A stretch of 64,000 nt of DNA from Rotaria macrura (GCA_900239685.1 OENT01000059.1:186001-250000); one strand, 5' to 3'. Shown: positions 14,156 through 26,659, counted from the stretch's first letter. Program-made: numbers and translations. The notes: a model not told the origin generated them from the letters alone.

Positions 14156-14398
14156 AATGCATTCACATACGTACATATCTTAATATTTATATGTATATAC
14201 TATATTTCTCTTCGTCTGTATTTTATACTATAACAGCACAAACAACAATTTTATTTTGTGTTTTTATTCGTTGTTACTCTTTCTTTATCTATAAGATGTA
14301 TGAATATATACAAATTGTATCGTTGCAAGCAAACAAACACAGATATAACCGAAACAAAAAAAAATAGTTCATTATTATCATAAATTTTCAATGTTAAT

Positions 14399-17300
14399 TT
14401 AATTAATTATAATTATATCTTCATCTTCATCTTTTATTATACGACGATTGATTTTAGGTGATGGAGATAACGATGACGACGATGATGATATTGAACGTAT
14501 TTGAGGTTTTTCATGTGAAAAATTTACACGAGATCTATTTGAGCTATTTTTCGGTGTATTTTGATTATTAGTACCATTAATGATTGGTGGTGATTCTAAA
14601 CAGAGGGAAAAAAAAAGAGTTTCGTTTTTTCTTTTGTACTACGATAAACCTCAATTTAGATATCAATTAATACTGATTTCATGTTTATTATGCGAGATTA
14701 TAAGATTCATAATCATGTAAGGATTATAATAAATCTGAACTTGTAAATCATTTTTTTATGTTTATTCAAATATGTCTCATTCCTTTTGCTCAATTGCAAA
14801 TTTTGACCTTGTTCATAGATGAATGGAACCATATTGAATAATTAAGAATTCACTATGTTCTTTTATTCGAACTGAAAAACTGATGCAATGGAAAATAATT
14901 CTATTCTAATTTAGATTTCTTTTGTCATGATGATAAAGCGTTTATTTAATATTATACAGTTGAACTAATAATGTGAAGGATGAATGATGAAATGAGTATG
15001 TCAATATACCAAAAAAAAGAAGAAGGGAAAGTATTTGATCATGCATACATCTCGTTTATGTGATATTTAAATATGACATTGTCTCGCTGAAGTTCATATA
15101 AGTTGAGTGGTTGAAAAATGATTTTTATCGAGGTCTAGAGCTTATAAAATACTTTACCTGAAAGTGTGTTGTAGGTGCTTTTTTCTATTATAAACTGCAA
15201 TATATATATATATATATATAATTTTATAATAACCATCAATCTTCGTTTGACTTGATTTGATATATAGTTCATGTTAGAAATTATTTCTTATAGTTAATGA
15301 TGTAATTTACAAGCAATTTTTATAAATCAGAGAAGATATTTATTCGACCTTAAGGTCTATTCTAAAGGAATGTTTAGTTTTTGTTATCATATTGAATCGT
15401 TAATCATGGATTAATAAGATAAGTTTAGTTTAAGGTTTAACTTTTAATTTCTATTATTTTTCATTTGGATACTAAGCAAGTTTTCACTTGGATAGGATCT
15501 TTGTTTTTCAGAAAACTCGTATTAAAAAAAAATCTCATGCATAGCAAGTTTGGAGGCGAAATTATTGTCAGACATTGATTAGTATCAATAGACAGAAAAG
15601 AAGAAACAAATTGATATGAAATTCTTCATATATAAATGAAGAAAACAGAACTTCTCTTCGATTTCATATTTATTTTTCAGTCTTGTAAACTTTGCTTGCT
15701 TGCTTGAACAATAATAGTTGACTATTTGAAAATTTTCAATAATTGATTTGGAAGATGAAATCTGAATAAGATTCTAGTCTCTAATAACTCATTTGATGAT
15801 ATATGACTTCTCAGTAACTATTATATATCTAACAAAACCTTCAAAGAACTTGATTAGTTATGGGTAGCATCGTCTATAGATAATCTCTTCACTGACGTCA
15901 ACACCAATATATGTATATCATAGAAGTTATAGGATTCGCATATATTCTTTTTTAAAAATGTCATGTAGAAGAAGTTTCTTTTTCGATCTTCTAGATGCAG
16001 CAAAAACATGCATCACTAATACGAATCAATTTGAAATCTTACTTGAACTTTTCTTTTGATTATCATTGTTACTTGTTTGACGTTTTCGTTTTTTTACTAT
16101 GGTCGTTGAAATTCGTCGTTTTTTCTTTGAACTATCTTCTTTGTTATTATTGACTTCTACTTCTTTATTATCTCCACTTAATTGTTTTTGTCGAACGATT
16201 TTTGGTGACGGTGCTCCTAGTGTTATACTTGATGATGTTGTATTCGTACTAGTATCATAGTTCATTGGATTTGTACGTTTATTTATTGTTGTTGGTGTTG
16301 TATCACTAGTTGTCATTGATTTCATTTTAATTTTGAAATCTTTTGGTAAATATGACATATGATTGTAACGTATTTTTTTAAAATACGTATCTGGTAATGG
16401 AACATTGGAACTTGCACGACATATCATTAACGATGATGCGCGTTGTGATAAAATAACATATGCTAAATCAACAAGTACATGCAATTTTTTTATTGCATCC
16501 TTTCTTTCAGCTTTTTCTTCTTTATCCGATGATATTGTAGCATCTTCGGCTGCTTTCATTGAACGTAGTAGACCTTTATAAAATAAACCAACTGTTGTAT
16601 CACAACGTAATAATAATGCATCCAAGAGAAATAATATATATTCCGTCATTGTATGTAACATTTCGATATCATCATATAAAATAAATGCTGGAGATTTCGA
16701 TAGAAAATAGAGAAAATACGTTAATGAATATTCTGGATATAATGTATAATCAACTGGTCTCTCATCAGTCGTGGTTGAACTATTTTCATTGTCCTTATCA
16801 TCACTATCATAACCATTGGTTTGTTGTTGATGATCATTGGTTCTATGAGCTGTTTTCAATGATAATTGAAGTTTAATATGTTCACGACGAGCATCAATTA
16901 TTTGTAACATTAAACGACGAATTTGTTCACGATGTTCACGTTCAGGTTCTTTAGCAGCAAATGCTAATAGAGAAAGTAATTCAATTGGACATACAGGATC
17001 ACGTAAACTTTCAGCTAATTTACGATAGGTACGTTGACGAATAATTGATGACGGATCCTGATATGAGAGAAGAAAAAGAACAATCAATCTTGTTTTGTTT
17101 TACAAAACAGAAAAATAAAAGATCTGATACTTACACGAAGAAGTGTCATTATCAAAAGAAAATCATCAGGTTTCAAACGTGTATAAAAATATGTATTACA
17201 AATTAATTTTAATAAACATGATAAACCACAAAGACGAATATAGATTATTTCATTTTCACTAGAAATAAAGTTATTATATGTTGACATTTTGAAAGAAAGT

Positions 17301-20300
17301 TAAACGAGTATTCTATCATTTTGTCAGGGTTATTGTGTAGAGATAATCAAATGAAGTTCTCTTGAAAGTTGACCTGATTAAATCAGATCGATAGATTGAG
17401 TCCTTTATAAATGATTGCTCTCACACATATTTTTTCATCGCCATTTAGTGAATGTTGTTTATTTTCAAAAACAAAAATTGATTACCTCATTTCACCCGTA
17501 AAATCTTGATCTTTTTCCATAGATTTTCGTATGAGTTTGTATGTAACAATGAATAGAGCACCTGAATTTTCACGTAAACCTAATACGGCACGAGTCAACG
17601 CTTTGATTAATTCACGCTATTCAGGAAAAAAAAAGTAACAATATTTCGATTTAATAAACATAGATGTACTATCAATTTACTTTAACACGTGTATCAGCAC
17701 CAATTTCAGGATCAGAATGGGGTTCATCAGCTAATAGTGTAAAATGTCCATGAAGAAATGAACTTGTCATATTTTCTTCATGATCATCTGTATCATTCAT
17801 TTGTCGTCTATCAATAACATACTTTGATATACTAGTAAGTACACGTTTACCCATATCACCAACAGCTGTCGGACAAATTTTTATTATATGACCAAGTAGA
17901 GCAAGTCGTGTTATGAATTGATCACTATCAAATTGCTCATATTGTGTATTCTAAATGAATCGATTTAAAATCAATAATATTTTTAAAAAACAACAACATT
18001 ATACATATAAGTTTCCTTTACTTCAATCATTTTCTTAAGTAAATCATCTTTTTCATTTGGGTTCAATGCACATAAACAATACAATGCACGTTTTGCTATA
18101 GGTGGATGTAGAGTTAAATAAGTTGTAAGGTCCGAATCGAGAACACTATACACAATAAATTCAAGGCAACATACAACAACATAAACAATGCACATTGTAC
18201 ATACGTAATCATGTCGTCATGATTCGATGCAATTATTAATGGTGCACATGCTTCGATCGTACGTACAAGTATAGGTGCTTAAAATAAAACAAGATAATTT
18301 TATTGACGAACAGATAATTATAATACGAACCTAATTCTAGTACATGTTGTTTTAATAGATTGCAAAGAAATTCAAGTGATTCAGGAGAATTGAAAATAAA
18401 CGGATGTTGAACGAATACCTAAGAAATAGAAATATATTTATCTAATGTAGAATTTCAATTGAATTCATTGAGGTTCACTAATACAAAGCAGTATCATGAA
18501 AATAAAAAGATGATGGTTTTCTCTAGCATTCAAGAAAAGAAAACTATCGTGTTCATTCTAGACGATTCAATTGGTTCATAAAATGACAAGTGAACTTTGA
18601 GCTTGATGCATAAGTATTATCGAAATATTTGATTGCAAAGCATAGGTTAGAGAATAAAACTATATTCAAGACGAATGTAAATGTTAAAAAATTTAGCGAA
18701 GAGCACATTTGTATTTGTCAAAATGTTCTGTACAATACTTATTATCAACTTGTTCTGTCATACGGAAACAAATGTAATCATTGAGTATGTTCCATTATCA
18801 ACATTCTATCTTAATATGAAGTTCACCTGAGAAAAACATACGTATATTAACTGAAAATGTTTTTCTCAGGTGAATACTAGAATACTAATGACTATTCATC
18901 AATTTCGAATTAATCTTTCGTTTTGGACAGAGAAAAAAGCACATCTAAGAAAAAACAATAACAATGAAATACGATGTACGATGGAGGAGGAAACTGTTTC
19001 AGAATATATGAATGAAATGTAGAATTCATGTTTAACAGAACACGATTAAATTTAAGATTAAAAGAGAAATGAGTCTGATTCCGTAGTGTTTGTCCATTTT
19101 TTTTCTCCACACTGAAAACTTCCTTATTTTACATTGCCACAATTCGTAGTCTTTATTCATGTTTAGTAGTTTAACAGAATTACTAATACTGATTACTGCA
19201 AACCTTTAATAGTTGATTAATATTTTCATAATACGATGCTGGTTGTTCGGGTTCTACGAATGAGAGAAAGAAAGTTAGAATTAATGTATTCTACCGCATA
19301 GTTTTCTTTTGTCTTATTTTACCATTCGATACTCGTTCAAATATGAATTTAAGTAATTTGCTAACTGTTTCTTGATCAAATAGAAGGGTTGAAATTTTTT
19401 CGAACATCATTTTTATTAATCCACACATTTTAGTGTATTGTAAATGTAAATTATTTTCATTATTGTTTGTTGTTGATATTTGTTCTTCAGTTGTACTTGT
19501 TGGAAAACGTTTTTGTTCTTTGGCTGCTTCATCTAATAACATTTGTCCAATCGCATTCTAAATTTTAGAGAAAAAAAGGAAAACTGGAATCAACGATACA
19601 AAAAGAAAAATCTTTGGAGCGTACAGCTAGTGCATAGCATTCTTTAGATTTAATGCCATCAGAAATAGCTTGCTTAAATATTGATAATATGCTCGAGTCA
19701 TTATTATTTGTTATCGATTGTTTATGATTTTTAATTGCATAGATAGCAAAAGCTTTTAATACAGGTTCATTTTTATCTGGATTCGGTAAGCAACCTACAG
19801 AGAAAGACAAGCATTAACATTTGATAACATTCAAATTTCACAAACAGAAAATTAAATACGTACGCAAAGCAATAGCATGAATAAGATTAACAAGTTTGAG
19901 TTCTATGACTTGTTTTTCATCATTAGTTATATTTGCATCAGCCATTTGTAAACATAAATCTATTAATTTATCCAATTGACGACGAAATCTAATATGTGAA
20001 AAAGACAATGAAAAAATCAGTTCAGCTTTAGAAAACTATTGGAATACTTACACAAATTTATTATGAATTATTTCACGAATCGCTCTAAAATTCAAAAAAT
20101 GTTTCATTAAATGATAGAGCAAAACACTATCCAAAACTTTGACTACGAATTGAATTTCTCACAAAAAAAGAAGCAATCGTTTTATGTGCGATAGTAAAAT
20201 TCTTGAGAAACATTTGAACTGATGCGTTTCATTTTAAAGCATCCTTACAGAGCCAACTGTTCAAAACCAATGGTTCACTTACATTAAAATACCTAGATTG

Positions 20301-23041
20301 TGTTGAATTCCATGAAGCACATGTAGTGTTATACTTAGTGTCCATTGAAAATTAAAGACAGACATAAACAAATAACCTACCGTTGAGCATTTTCGCTGAC
20401 ATTCGAGTACAACGATAGTAAAACTCGTACTTTATCATCTGTACGAACATCCCATGGCATTAGATAAAACGTCAGAAGCCTTTCAGCTAATAATCTAGAA
20501 CGATTAACAACGAATGATTTCCTTTCAAAAATAAACACAATTTTTAATTTTTGCCATACTTGTCTTGAATTGCTGTTTGATAATACAAATGTATAATACA
20601 ATTAGCAACCCATGCTAGTTGTTGCTGTATATCATTTGACCAATTTGCATTGACACATTCTTTTTTATAAACATGCCCAAAATAATCCAGTGCTTCTTTA
20701 CGAACTTCCCACTATAAACAATTGATAAAAAAGAAAATGCAAAAATTCAATAGAAAACTGTAGTCTATTGTTTTTACGTACAATTTTATCTCTTGCACGT
20801 TCACATAATATTTGTTTTATTTTATCACTTATATCAAGTAGATTTGAATTGGTTATAGCACGTAGTTGAGTCATCAATTGCGAACGTATATTAGTATCAG
20901 TTGAAAGACTTAACTGTACCATGATATCTAATATATAAGTGAAAGAAGATTTAATTTCAAACATGAAGAAAATCAAAACACTACCTTCAAGATCTGTTCT
21001 CAATTCAGGATGATTAACAAAATAACTTTTTAAATATTTAGTACACGTCAGTTGAATTTCTGGTGTTCCATATTTAAATCTAAAGAGAATTCTTCGTTTG
21101 TTTTACATGTTTTGAAAACAATACACATTAGCATACTGTTCGAGAAATTTATTCCATAAACTTTTGTATCTTTGTGGAAAATCATTATTAGGTGAACTTG
21201 TCACATATGCAATAATTTTTACTGCATCACGACGATGCTTTTCATCGGATACCTAATCATAAAATATGATGTTCAATGTGTAGAAATAGATTTTCTTTTA
21301 AAGATTTTACTGTTAGTCGATGTTCAATCATAGGAATAAGATCATCGACGAGTGTATCTGATATGTGACATAATGAATCAAATATATAATAAATTTTCGG
21401 ATGTAAATGTAACGAATCAGTGTCTTCAGTAATAAGAACAGTTTTGAAATACTGGATTATTCAAATAAATTCAATCTTAAACAATATTTTACAGACAAGA
21501 AACAAAACAAAAGCTTACATCGATGATAGCTGGTTTAAGAAATGATTCACCTCGACGTATAATCGATTCAACTAGTTCATAACATTCTTCACGTAATTTC
21601 TAAAAAAAATAGTCAAAGAATGTTCATCAAGTTTGAAACATCGTTCACTTTTTTTAAACTATTCAGTTCATCGTATGATGCTGAGCTACATTTTTCAGAA
21701 ATTAAATCCTATGACCTTGAATATATTTAGTGATTAGAATAACTATATATATATACCACTGAAAGTTAGCTGAATATCAAATAGAATACTACACTGATAC
21801 AATTTTTCATAGCAAACATCATCATCAGTAAGAATGAATTAGCCTTACGTAAATAGGTTATTCAACTGGCATGTTAGAATATTCGAATATTAAGGATTCT
21901 ATTCTGAATGTACTTGTAAGGAATCTCATTCATCATGAAAACAATAGTCATATGAGACACTAAAACAATTTCATTAATTTGATTACGTTGAAGTAGTGTT
22001 GCAAACTATCACGAAGTCAAATATACATCTACATTATTCTCTTTTTTAGTTACATACTACAATCATCTCTAACATTCGACATGTTACATATTCTGAATGA
22101 CATACTGTGTCGCAATTAATTATGGTTATTCATCATTCATATTGATTGTGCTAGATACCTTTTCGGGATCGATGATTCTTGCAAAAAGTAATTCTAGTAA
22201 TGCATTTGGTACGGTTTCGTATTCAGCTAAAATGACAGATATAATTTCGTTCATTAAATTCTTTAATTGATCCGAATGTTTCTTTCTATGAACATGAAAA
22301 AACGAGACAGATGAACGATAAAATGAACTAGTCTATTGAATGAAAACATACTGTACAGCATTGAATATATTATTTAGTACGACTGCGCTTATTTGACAAC
22401 CACGATTATCTTCAAGATTTACAGCCGGTATAAATGTTTGTACCATACTTAAATTCTTAAATGATGAGAGAAACATGTTAGTACGTTTCTTATCATCGAA
22501 AGAAAAAATAGACATAATTAAGTACTTCAAGCAAATAATATCGTCGAGTAAATAGTATATCATCGATTTTTTTCAATCCAAGTAATTGTCGAGCAAGAAA
22601 TAGAAACATATTCTAAATGACAATTAAAAGGAAGCAAGTTGTTCAGACATGTATTCGATGCAATGTAAGTATTTCTTACGTGCATTTTTTCAGGTGGTGC
22701 ATCAGGTAAGTTAGGCGCATAAATACGTATTATATCGGCAAGGCATATAGCTGCATAAAGTTGTATATCAGAACGCTCATGTGTATAAAAAAAATCATCA
22801 AGCAATGTTTTAAACAATCCTGTAAAAAAATGTCGTTTTTCATAATTTTGTGGTAATGTTTGTAAAAGTCTCTGATTTTTCTATAGAATAAAAAGTTTGA
22901 TTTAAAGATACAAAGAGACCGACAAAAGACATTTTCTTTTACAGTTAAATTATCTAGAAGTTTATTTGGTGGCAAAGTTGGACTAACACTTAGTACTTGT
23001 GATGGTAATACATCAGGAACAGTAGCTGATGGTGTTGTCAT
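14399..23041 (-). CDS. PDS5: PDS5 sister-chromatid cohesion protein, about 24 exons, one frame break
   Basis: Starts at ATG 23041 and ends at TAA 14399-14401. It is a HEAT-repeat protein matching PDS5 along its whole length. Exon 2 (22680-22880) holds IQLYAAICLADIIRIYAPN, the family's most conserved block (animal PDS5: CLADIFRIYAPEAP). Later exons carry LLAERLLTFYLMPWDVRTDD (20.4 kb), the counterpart of [20 protein letters not shown], and a long block at 16043-17057 (RQRTYRKLAESL through YTLYPEYSLTYFLYFL). The C-terminus is a basic, low-complexity tail (KKKRRIS, KKRKRQTS) reached through an intron of 1.45 kb; the last exon is 14399-14595. Exons 1, 2 and 3 are 22943-23041, 22680-22880 and 22352-22612. 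PDS5 binds the cohesin kleisin and controls WAPL release and acetylation-dependent cohesion in the nucleus. Exon 3 switches reading frame by one base between 22503 and 22573; see findings. Confidence 0.9.
14596..16042. other. Last, long intron of PDS5
   Basis: A 1447-bp intron between the penultimate and last coding exons of PDS5. The splice phases agree across it: donor GTAAGA after 16043, acceptor AG before 14595. It contains a TA microsatellite at 15200-15220. No nested gene was recognised. Confidence 0.75.
15200..15220. repeat. (TA)n microsatellite
   Basis: Uninterrupted TA run in the last intron of PDS5. Confidence 0.85.
18822..18874. repeat. Perfect 18-bp inverted repeat in a PDS5 intron
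   Basis: Arms TTCACCTGAGAAAAACAT (18822-18839) and its exact reverse complement (18857-18874) are separated by 17 bp. The pair sits in a roughly 780-bp PDS5 intron (about 18.42-19.20 kb) that is otherwise unremarkable. It could be the remnant ends of a tiny transposon or an RNA hairpin. Confidence 0.85.
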
Positions 23042-23541
23042 TGTTGTTCGCTATTTATTAACTATAATCAATAAAAACAGTTGTGAAAAGAGAAAATGAA
23101 GTCAAATCAATGGCTTTGTTCAACTTTGTGACTATTTTTATTGGTCACTGATTTATTTCAGTTGATAGATGGCGATAGATATTTTTAAATTTAAACCCTG
23201 AACTATCCTGTTTCAATCAAAAGCATCTTCTAAGAGGATGCTGAATGATTTCATGCAACGATACAGTTGTAGAAAGGTCAAAAAATAAAAACCGGTGGCA
23301 CAAATGATGATTGTATTGGTATTCTTAGTACAACCATGTAAAATTCAGATTTGACGATTGACTTCTTTCACCAATAAAAAGTTATTGTTTTCATTAGATT
23401 AATTGATCGTGAGTAAAATCTTTTTCATCAATGTAACTCAAGGTTCTGAATTAAGTAAGAAACTTCATATACACTGAGAGGTAATGAAATCCATTGAGTT
23501 GATACGTGTACAATTCAATTTAATTTTCTAAATGATTGATA
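23042..23541. other. PDS5 upstream region up to the hAT insertion
   Basis: About 500 bp between the PDS5 start codon and the hAT target duplication. It presumably contains the PDS5 promoter and 5' UTR. No obvious TATA box, tandem motif or open frame stands out. Confidence 0.5.
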
Positions 23542-23826
23542 ATGGCAATTAGTGGCGTATCTAGGGATGGGCTAGCCCTAGATCAAAAGAAAAAAGTAAT
23601 AAGCACTATTAGAATGTTTGCAGTTTATTGTTGTATATGAGATGCGATAGCTCTGAAAAAAACAATTAGTAAGTGGCATCAATCGCATAAACTCTAGGCA
23701 TTAATTAAAGAGCAATATTAGTTGCTTGTTTATTTTTAATTTTAGCATGTATATATCACGTAACAAAATAATTAATTGATTACTTTATAAATAGCGCATT
23801 ATTTTATCTAGAAAAATCACTTGGTT

Positions 23827-24346
23827 TTGGTACAGCTCATAGCTTGATTAGTGCTGTTATTAATCAAATCAGTGAGCTTAGAAATGAGGAAGAATTTTCC
23901 AAATTATATGATCAAATCATTGAGTTTTCTGGTGAAAATAGTATTTATTTGAACAATAAACTGAAAGAAAGAAGAACAAGAAAAACTTCTATTAGATTTT
24001 AAAATTGTTTAATTACATGTAAAATTAGACAACGTGAAGAAATTGATAATAAAAATAAATATAAAATATTTTTTTTCTATACAGTAATTGATTCTACTTT
24101 TATCGAAATCAATGATCGTTTTTCGAAAACAAACATGTATATTCTTCATGGTGTTTCATCACTATCACCTGATAGTTCAACATTTTTAGAAATAGATAAA
24201 TGAAAGCTTTGTATAATGTTAAAATCAGATATTCAATTGTTAAATAATGGAATTCAAGTACTACAGCCAATGTTAACATAATTAAAATCAAAAAATATGA
24301 CCGGTTTGTATTTTGAAGTTTTACCATTCGAACAAGCGATTCCACG
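23827..24346 (+). pseudogene. hAT transposase remnant, central part, broken
   Basis: Fragments of a hAT (DUF4371/ZMYM1-like) transposase appear in more than one frame with stops between them. The recognisable pieces are ISAVINQISELRNEEEFSKL, TVIDSTFIEINDRFSKTN and LYFEVLPFEQAIP. The last piece stops at the MULE insertion. The coding sequence resumes on the far side of the MULE at 26652, where the duplicated target again encodes IPR followed by ILFKGREL. No working protein can come from this stretch. Confidence 0.75.
24339..24346. repeat. Left target-site duplication of the MULE
   Basis: ATTCCACG, identical to 26652-26659. Eight to nine base pairs is the usual duplication length for Mutator-like elements. 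Confidence 0.88.
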
Positions 24347-24489
24347 GGTTCAGTCCCGTTTGGTCGACTAATTAAGCCCAATTAGAGGAATTTCCCGCTT
24401 GGTCGACAGAAATTTTTTTCCTAGTTCGTCGACAACTATTTTATCCTTTGATGTACCGCTATTTAATAATTAAGGTCTTGGTCGACAAG
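24347..24489. repeat. Left terminal inverted repeat of the MULE
   Basis: 143 bp, carrying GTCGAC palindromes at 24363, 24402, 24428 and 24481. It aligns with the reverse complement of the right end across the outer 60 bp and again over the inner part (CAACTATTTTATCCTTTGAT, then the AATTAAGGTCTT block). It lacks the tandem expansion seen on the right. Confidence 0.87.
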
Positions 24490-24755
24490 TTAGTGGCGCC
24501 TGTTTAATGAATCCCAAAACTAATAGTTCGCTTTTTCAAAGTTAAAGGCACTGTACAAAGTAATCATTACCAATGTTTTTATAGGTGATGATCTTATCGA
24601 ATGAAAACATATAAGTCGCTCTGAAAAGAGTAATTTTTATTAGAGAAGATAAATTCGAATAGACGAAGTCGATGAATCATATAGACAAAAGGATTACTAT
24701 AAACTAGAGAATTCTTTCTTTCATTGTCTGTTCGAATCGACTATACGAGGTGACA

Positions 24756-26260
24756 ATGGAAATGTACACATTAATAGAAACCCAAAAGGGTAAAAAATGT
24801 TTAATATTCAATAACTATCGGTACTTATGTGATCGTATTCGTAACAACAATATTTATTGGCGTTGTGAAAAACGCAATGAGTGCTCAGGTCGTCTCATTG
24901 AGAAGGATGGTGATGTTCCTATTTTAACGGCATCACATAATCATGAGCCTAATGAAAGTAAAAACAAACAAGAAGTATTTGTAAATCATTTAAAAAGACA
25001 AATACGTGAAGATCCAACGCCAATCAGAAAAATTTTTCGTGGTGAAATTATTAAGTACTATACAACAGAACCTGATAGCGTTTGTACATTACCTCAATTT
25101 AATCAAATAAAAAATTCGCTCTATCGAGCAAAGAACATAAACTATCCTGCACTACCGAAATCCATCGATGATGTATCAATTGAAGGTAATAGTTTTATAT
25201 GACACGTGACCGGTATTTTCTTCATTAGTTCAATGGTCTCTTGTTAGGGAAGTGGCGATTGTTATTAAACGGGGAGGACTTTACACTCATTGAAAATAAT
25301 AGTCCACGTTACTTTGTCTTTGGTACTTTGGAATGCATAAAAATGTTATGTTCTTCTGACCACATATTTGCAGATGGAACATTCAAATCTTGTCCTTCAC
25401 CATTTACACAACTTTATAGTATTCATATTGAATCATCTATTTCAAACGGTACTATTCCAGTAATTTATTCATTACTACCTGATAAATTTAAAAAAACATA
25501 TACATCACTTTTTAATGAATTACGAAATTTATGCATTAAGCATGACCTTATTCTAAATCCTAAATTGATCACCTTGGATTTTGAACAAGGATGTTTGAAT
25601 TCGTTATACAATGTTTTTCCAAATTCTTGCATCAAAGGGTGTAACTTTCATTTCAATAAATGTATATTCAAAAAAATCAGCGACTTAGGATGGCAGTCAG
25701 AGTACTACGCTTCGTCAATAGATGATCCGAATTCTATCAAAGCTCTCTATCAACAGACTTGTGCGTTAGCATTTGTACCTATTTCAACTGTTGATCACTT
25801 ATGGTGCACCATCATGGACACGTTTGATCATATTAAAGGTGTTCATGCATTCTTCGATTATGTCACAGATACTTGGGTTGATCATGATAGTTTATTTCCA
25901 AGGAAACTATGGAATTATTATTGTTTTCTTGGCCTTAGAACAAACAACGGATTAGAAGGATGGGACCACAGATTAAATGCAAATGTTGGTACCACCAATC
26001 CGAACCTGTATTTAGTTCTTGAGGAATTAAAAAAGGATCATACTTTTAATATGGCAACATTGAAACAGGTACAACACCAAGAAAACAAACGTCCACGAAG
26101 AAAACAGTATCTGATTAGAAACAGAAGAATTCTCAATCTAATGGATCGTCATGCAAAAGGTTTATTAACTTTGAACGATTATTTTTTAAAGATAAGCAAA
26201 ACAATTGGAAAAAAACTTACATTTCACCTTGATGTTAATAGTAATGAAAATTCATCATGA
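24756..26260 (+). CDS. MULE transposase with N-terminal FLYWCH zinc finger (2 exons)
   Basis: Exons 24756-25185 and 25248-26260 join across a 62-bp intron (GTAATA donor, TTAG acceptor) and give a 480-residue protein with no internal stop. I chose the ATG at 24756; a GTG just upstream in frame is unlikely to be used in an animal. Residues about 1-67 form a FLYWCH zinc finger (YWRC, ECSGR, SHNHEP), the usual DNA-binding part. Residues about 144 onward form the MULE transposase domain: first Asp in FADGTF (D186), second in LDFEQG (D254), the C-x2-H motif GCNFH (C275, H278) and the Glu in RTNNGLEGWDHRLN (E380). All three catalytic acids are therefore present. Its likely targets are the GTCGAC-rich terminal repeats on either side. 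The protein should act in the nucleus to cut and paste the element. Confidence 0.9.
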
Positions 26261-26390
26261 CCACTTTCATAAAATTTGACTCGATCTTTCTTTTGTCTCG
26301 TGTTATTTTTGATAAAATGAATAAAAAAAAATGCTGCTGTTGGTTATGGTCCTAGTCGTAATTTTTGGTGTTCTTTATTACTTTTTGCTT

Positions 26391-26651
26391 AACTTGTCGA
26401 GTAAGACCTTAATTATTAAATTGCGGTACATCAAAGGATAAAATAGTTGTCGACGAACTAGGAAAAAAAATTTGTCGACGAAGTAGGAAAAAAAAAGCTG
26501 TCGACGAAGTAGGAAAAAAAATTTGTCGACGAAGTAGGAAAAAAAAAGTTGTCGACGAAATAGGAAAAAAAATTTGTCGACGAACTAGGAAAAAAATTTC
26601 TGTCGACCAAGCGGGACAATTAAGGGTGTGTCGACGAAACGGGACGATACC
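26391..26651. repeat. Right terminal inverted repeat of the MULE with expanded tandem array
   Basis: 261 bp. GTCGAC occurs at 26449, 26474, 26500, 26525, 26551, 26576, 26602 and 26630. Spacing over the first seven is 25, 26, 25, 26, 25, 26, so the unit behaves as a 51-bp dimer; the prefixes alternate TTTGTCGAC with GCTGTCGAC or GTTGTCGAC. Each core copy is followed by GAANTAGG and an A run. The left end has a single equivalent of this unit. Confidence 0.9.
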
Positions 26652-26659
26652 ATTCCACG
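26652..26659. repeat. Right target-site duplication of the MULE
   Basis: ATTCCACG, identical to 24339-24346. It is followed directly by the continuation of the hAT coding sequence. Confidence 0.88.

Larger units (their letters stand above)
13071..14398. other. Region between the PLEKHA-like PH exon and the PDS5 stop codon
   Basis: This must hold the 3' UTR of PDS5 and the promoter and 5' exon(s) of the PLEKHA-like gene, if those do not lie further upstream. One short stretch near 13205-13262 (-) reads as an acidic, coding-like peptide (LEQDEDDELRKEE), but its phase does not join the PH exon by a standard splice. A (GAA)n run lies at 13761-13790 and an (AG)n run at 14136-14155. No other gene was recognised. 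Confidence 0.5.
24347..26651 (+). mobile_element. FLYWCH-MULE DNA transposon, apparently complete
   Basis: A 2305-bp element inserted in the decayed hAT. It is flanked by a perfect 8-bp duplication and bounded by related inverted ends. The outer ends read GGTTCAGTCCCGTTTGGTCG on the left and GGTATCGTCCCGTTTCGTCG on the reverse complement of the right. The left terminal repeat spans 24347-24489 and the right 26391-26651; the extra length on the right comes from five or so additional copies of a GTCGAC-containing unit. A single spliced transposase gene lies between them on the plus strand. A perfect target duplication, intact ends and an open transposase all indicate recent insertion and possible autonomy. 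Confidence 0.9.

Noticed and set aside
24109..24381. 90-codon open frame on the minus strand across the hAT/MULE junction
   Set aside because: It is antisense to the hAT transposase remnant and runs across the MULE boundary, so it is a chance frame.
25241..25251. Independent start for the second half of the MULE transposase
   Set aside because: The apparent start is a TTG and lies inside a well-formed intron; splicing gives one continuous transposase with the FLYWCH finger.
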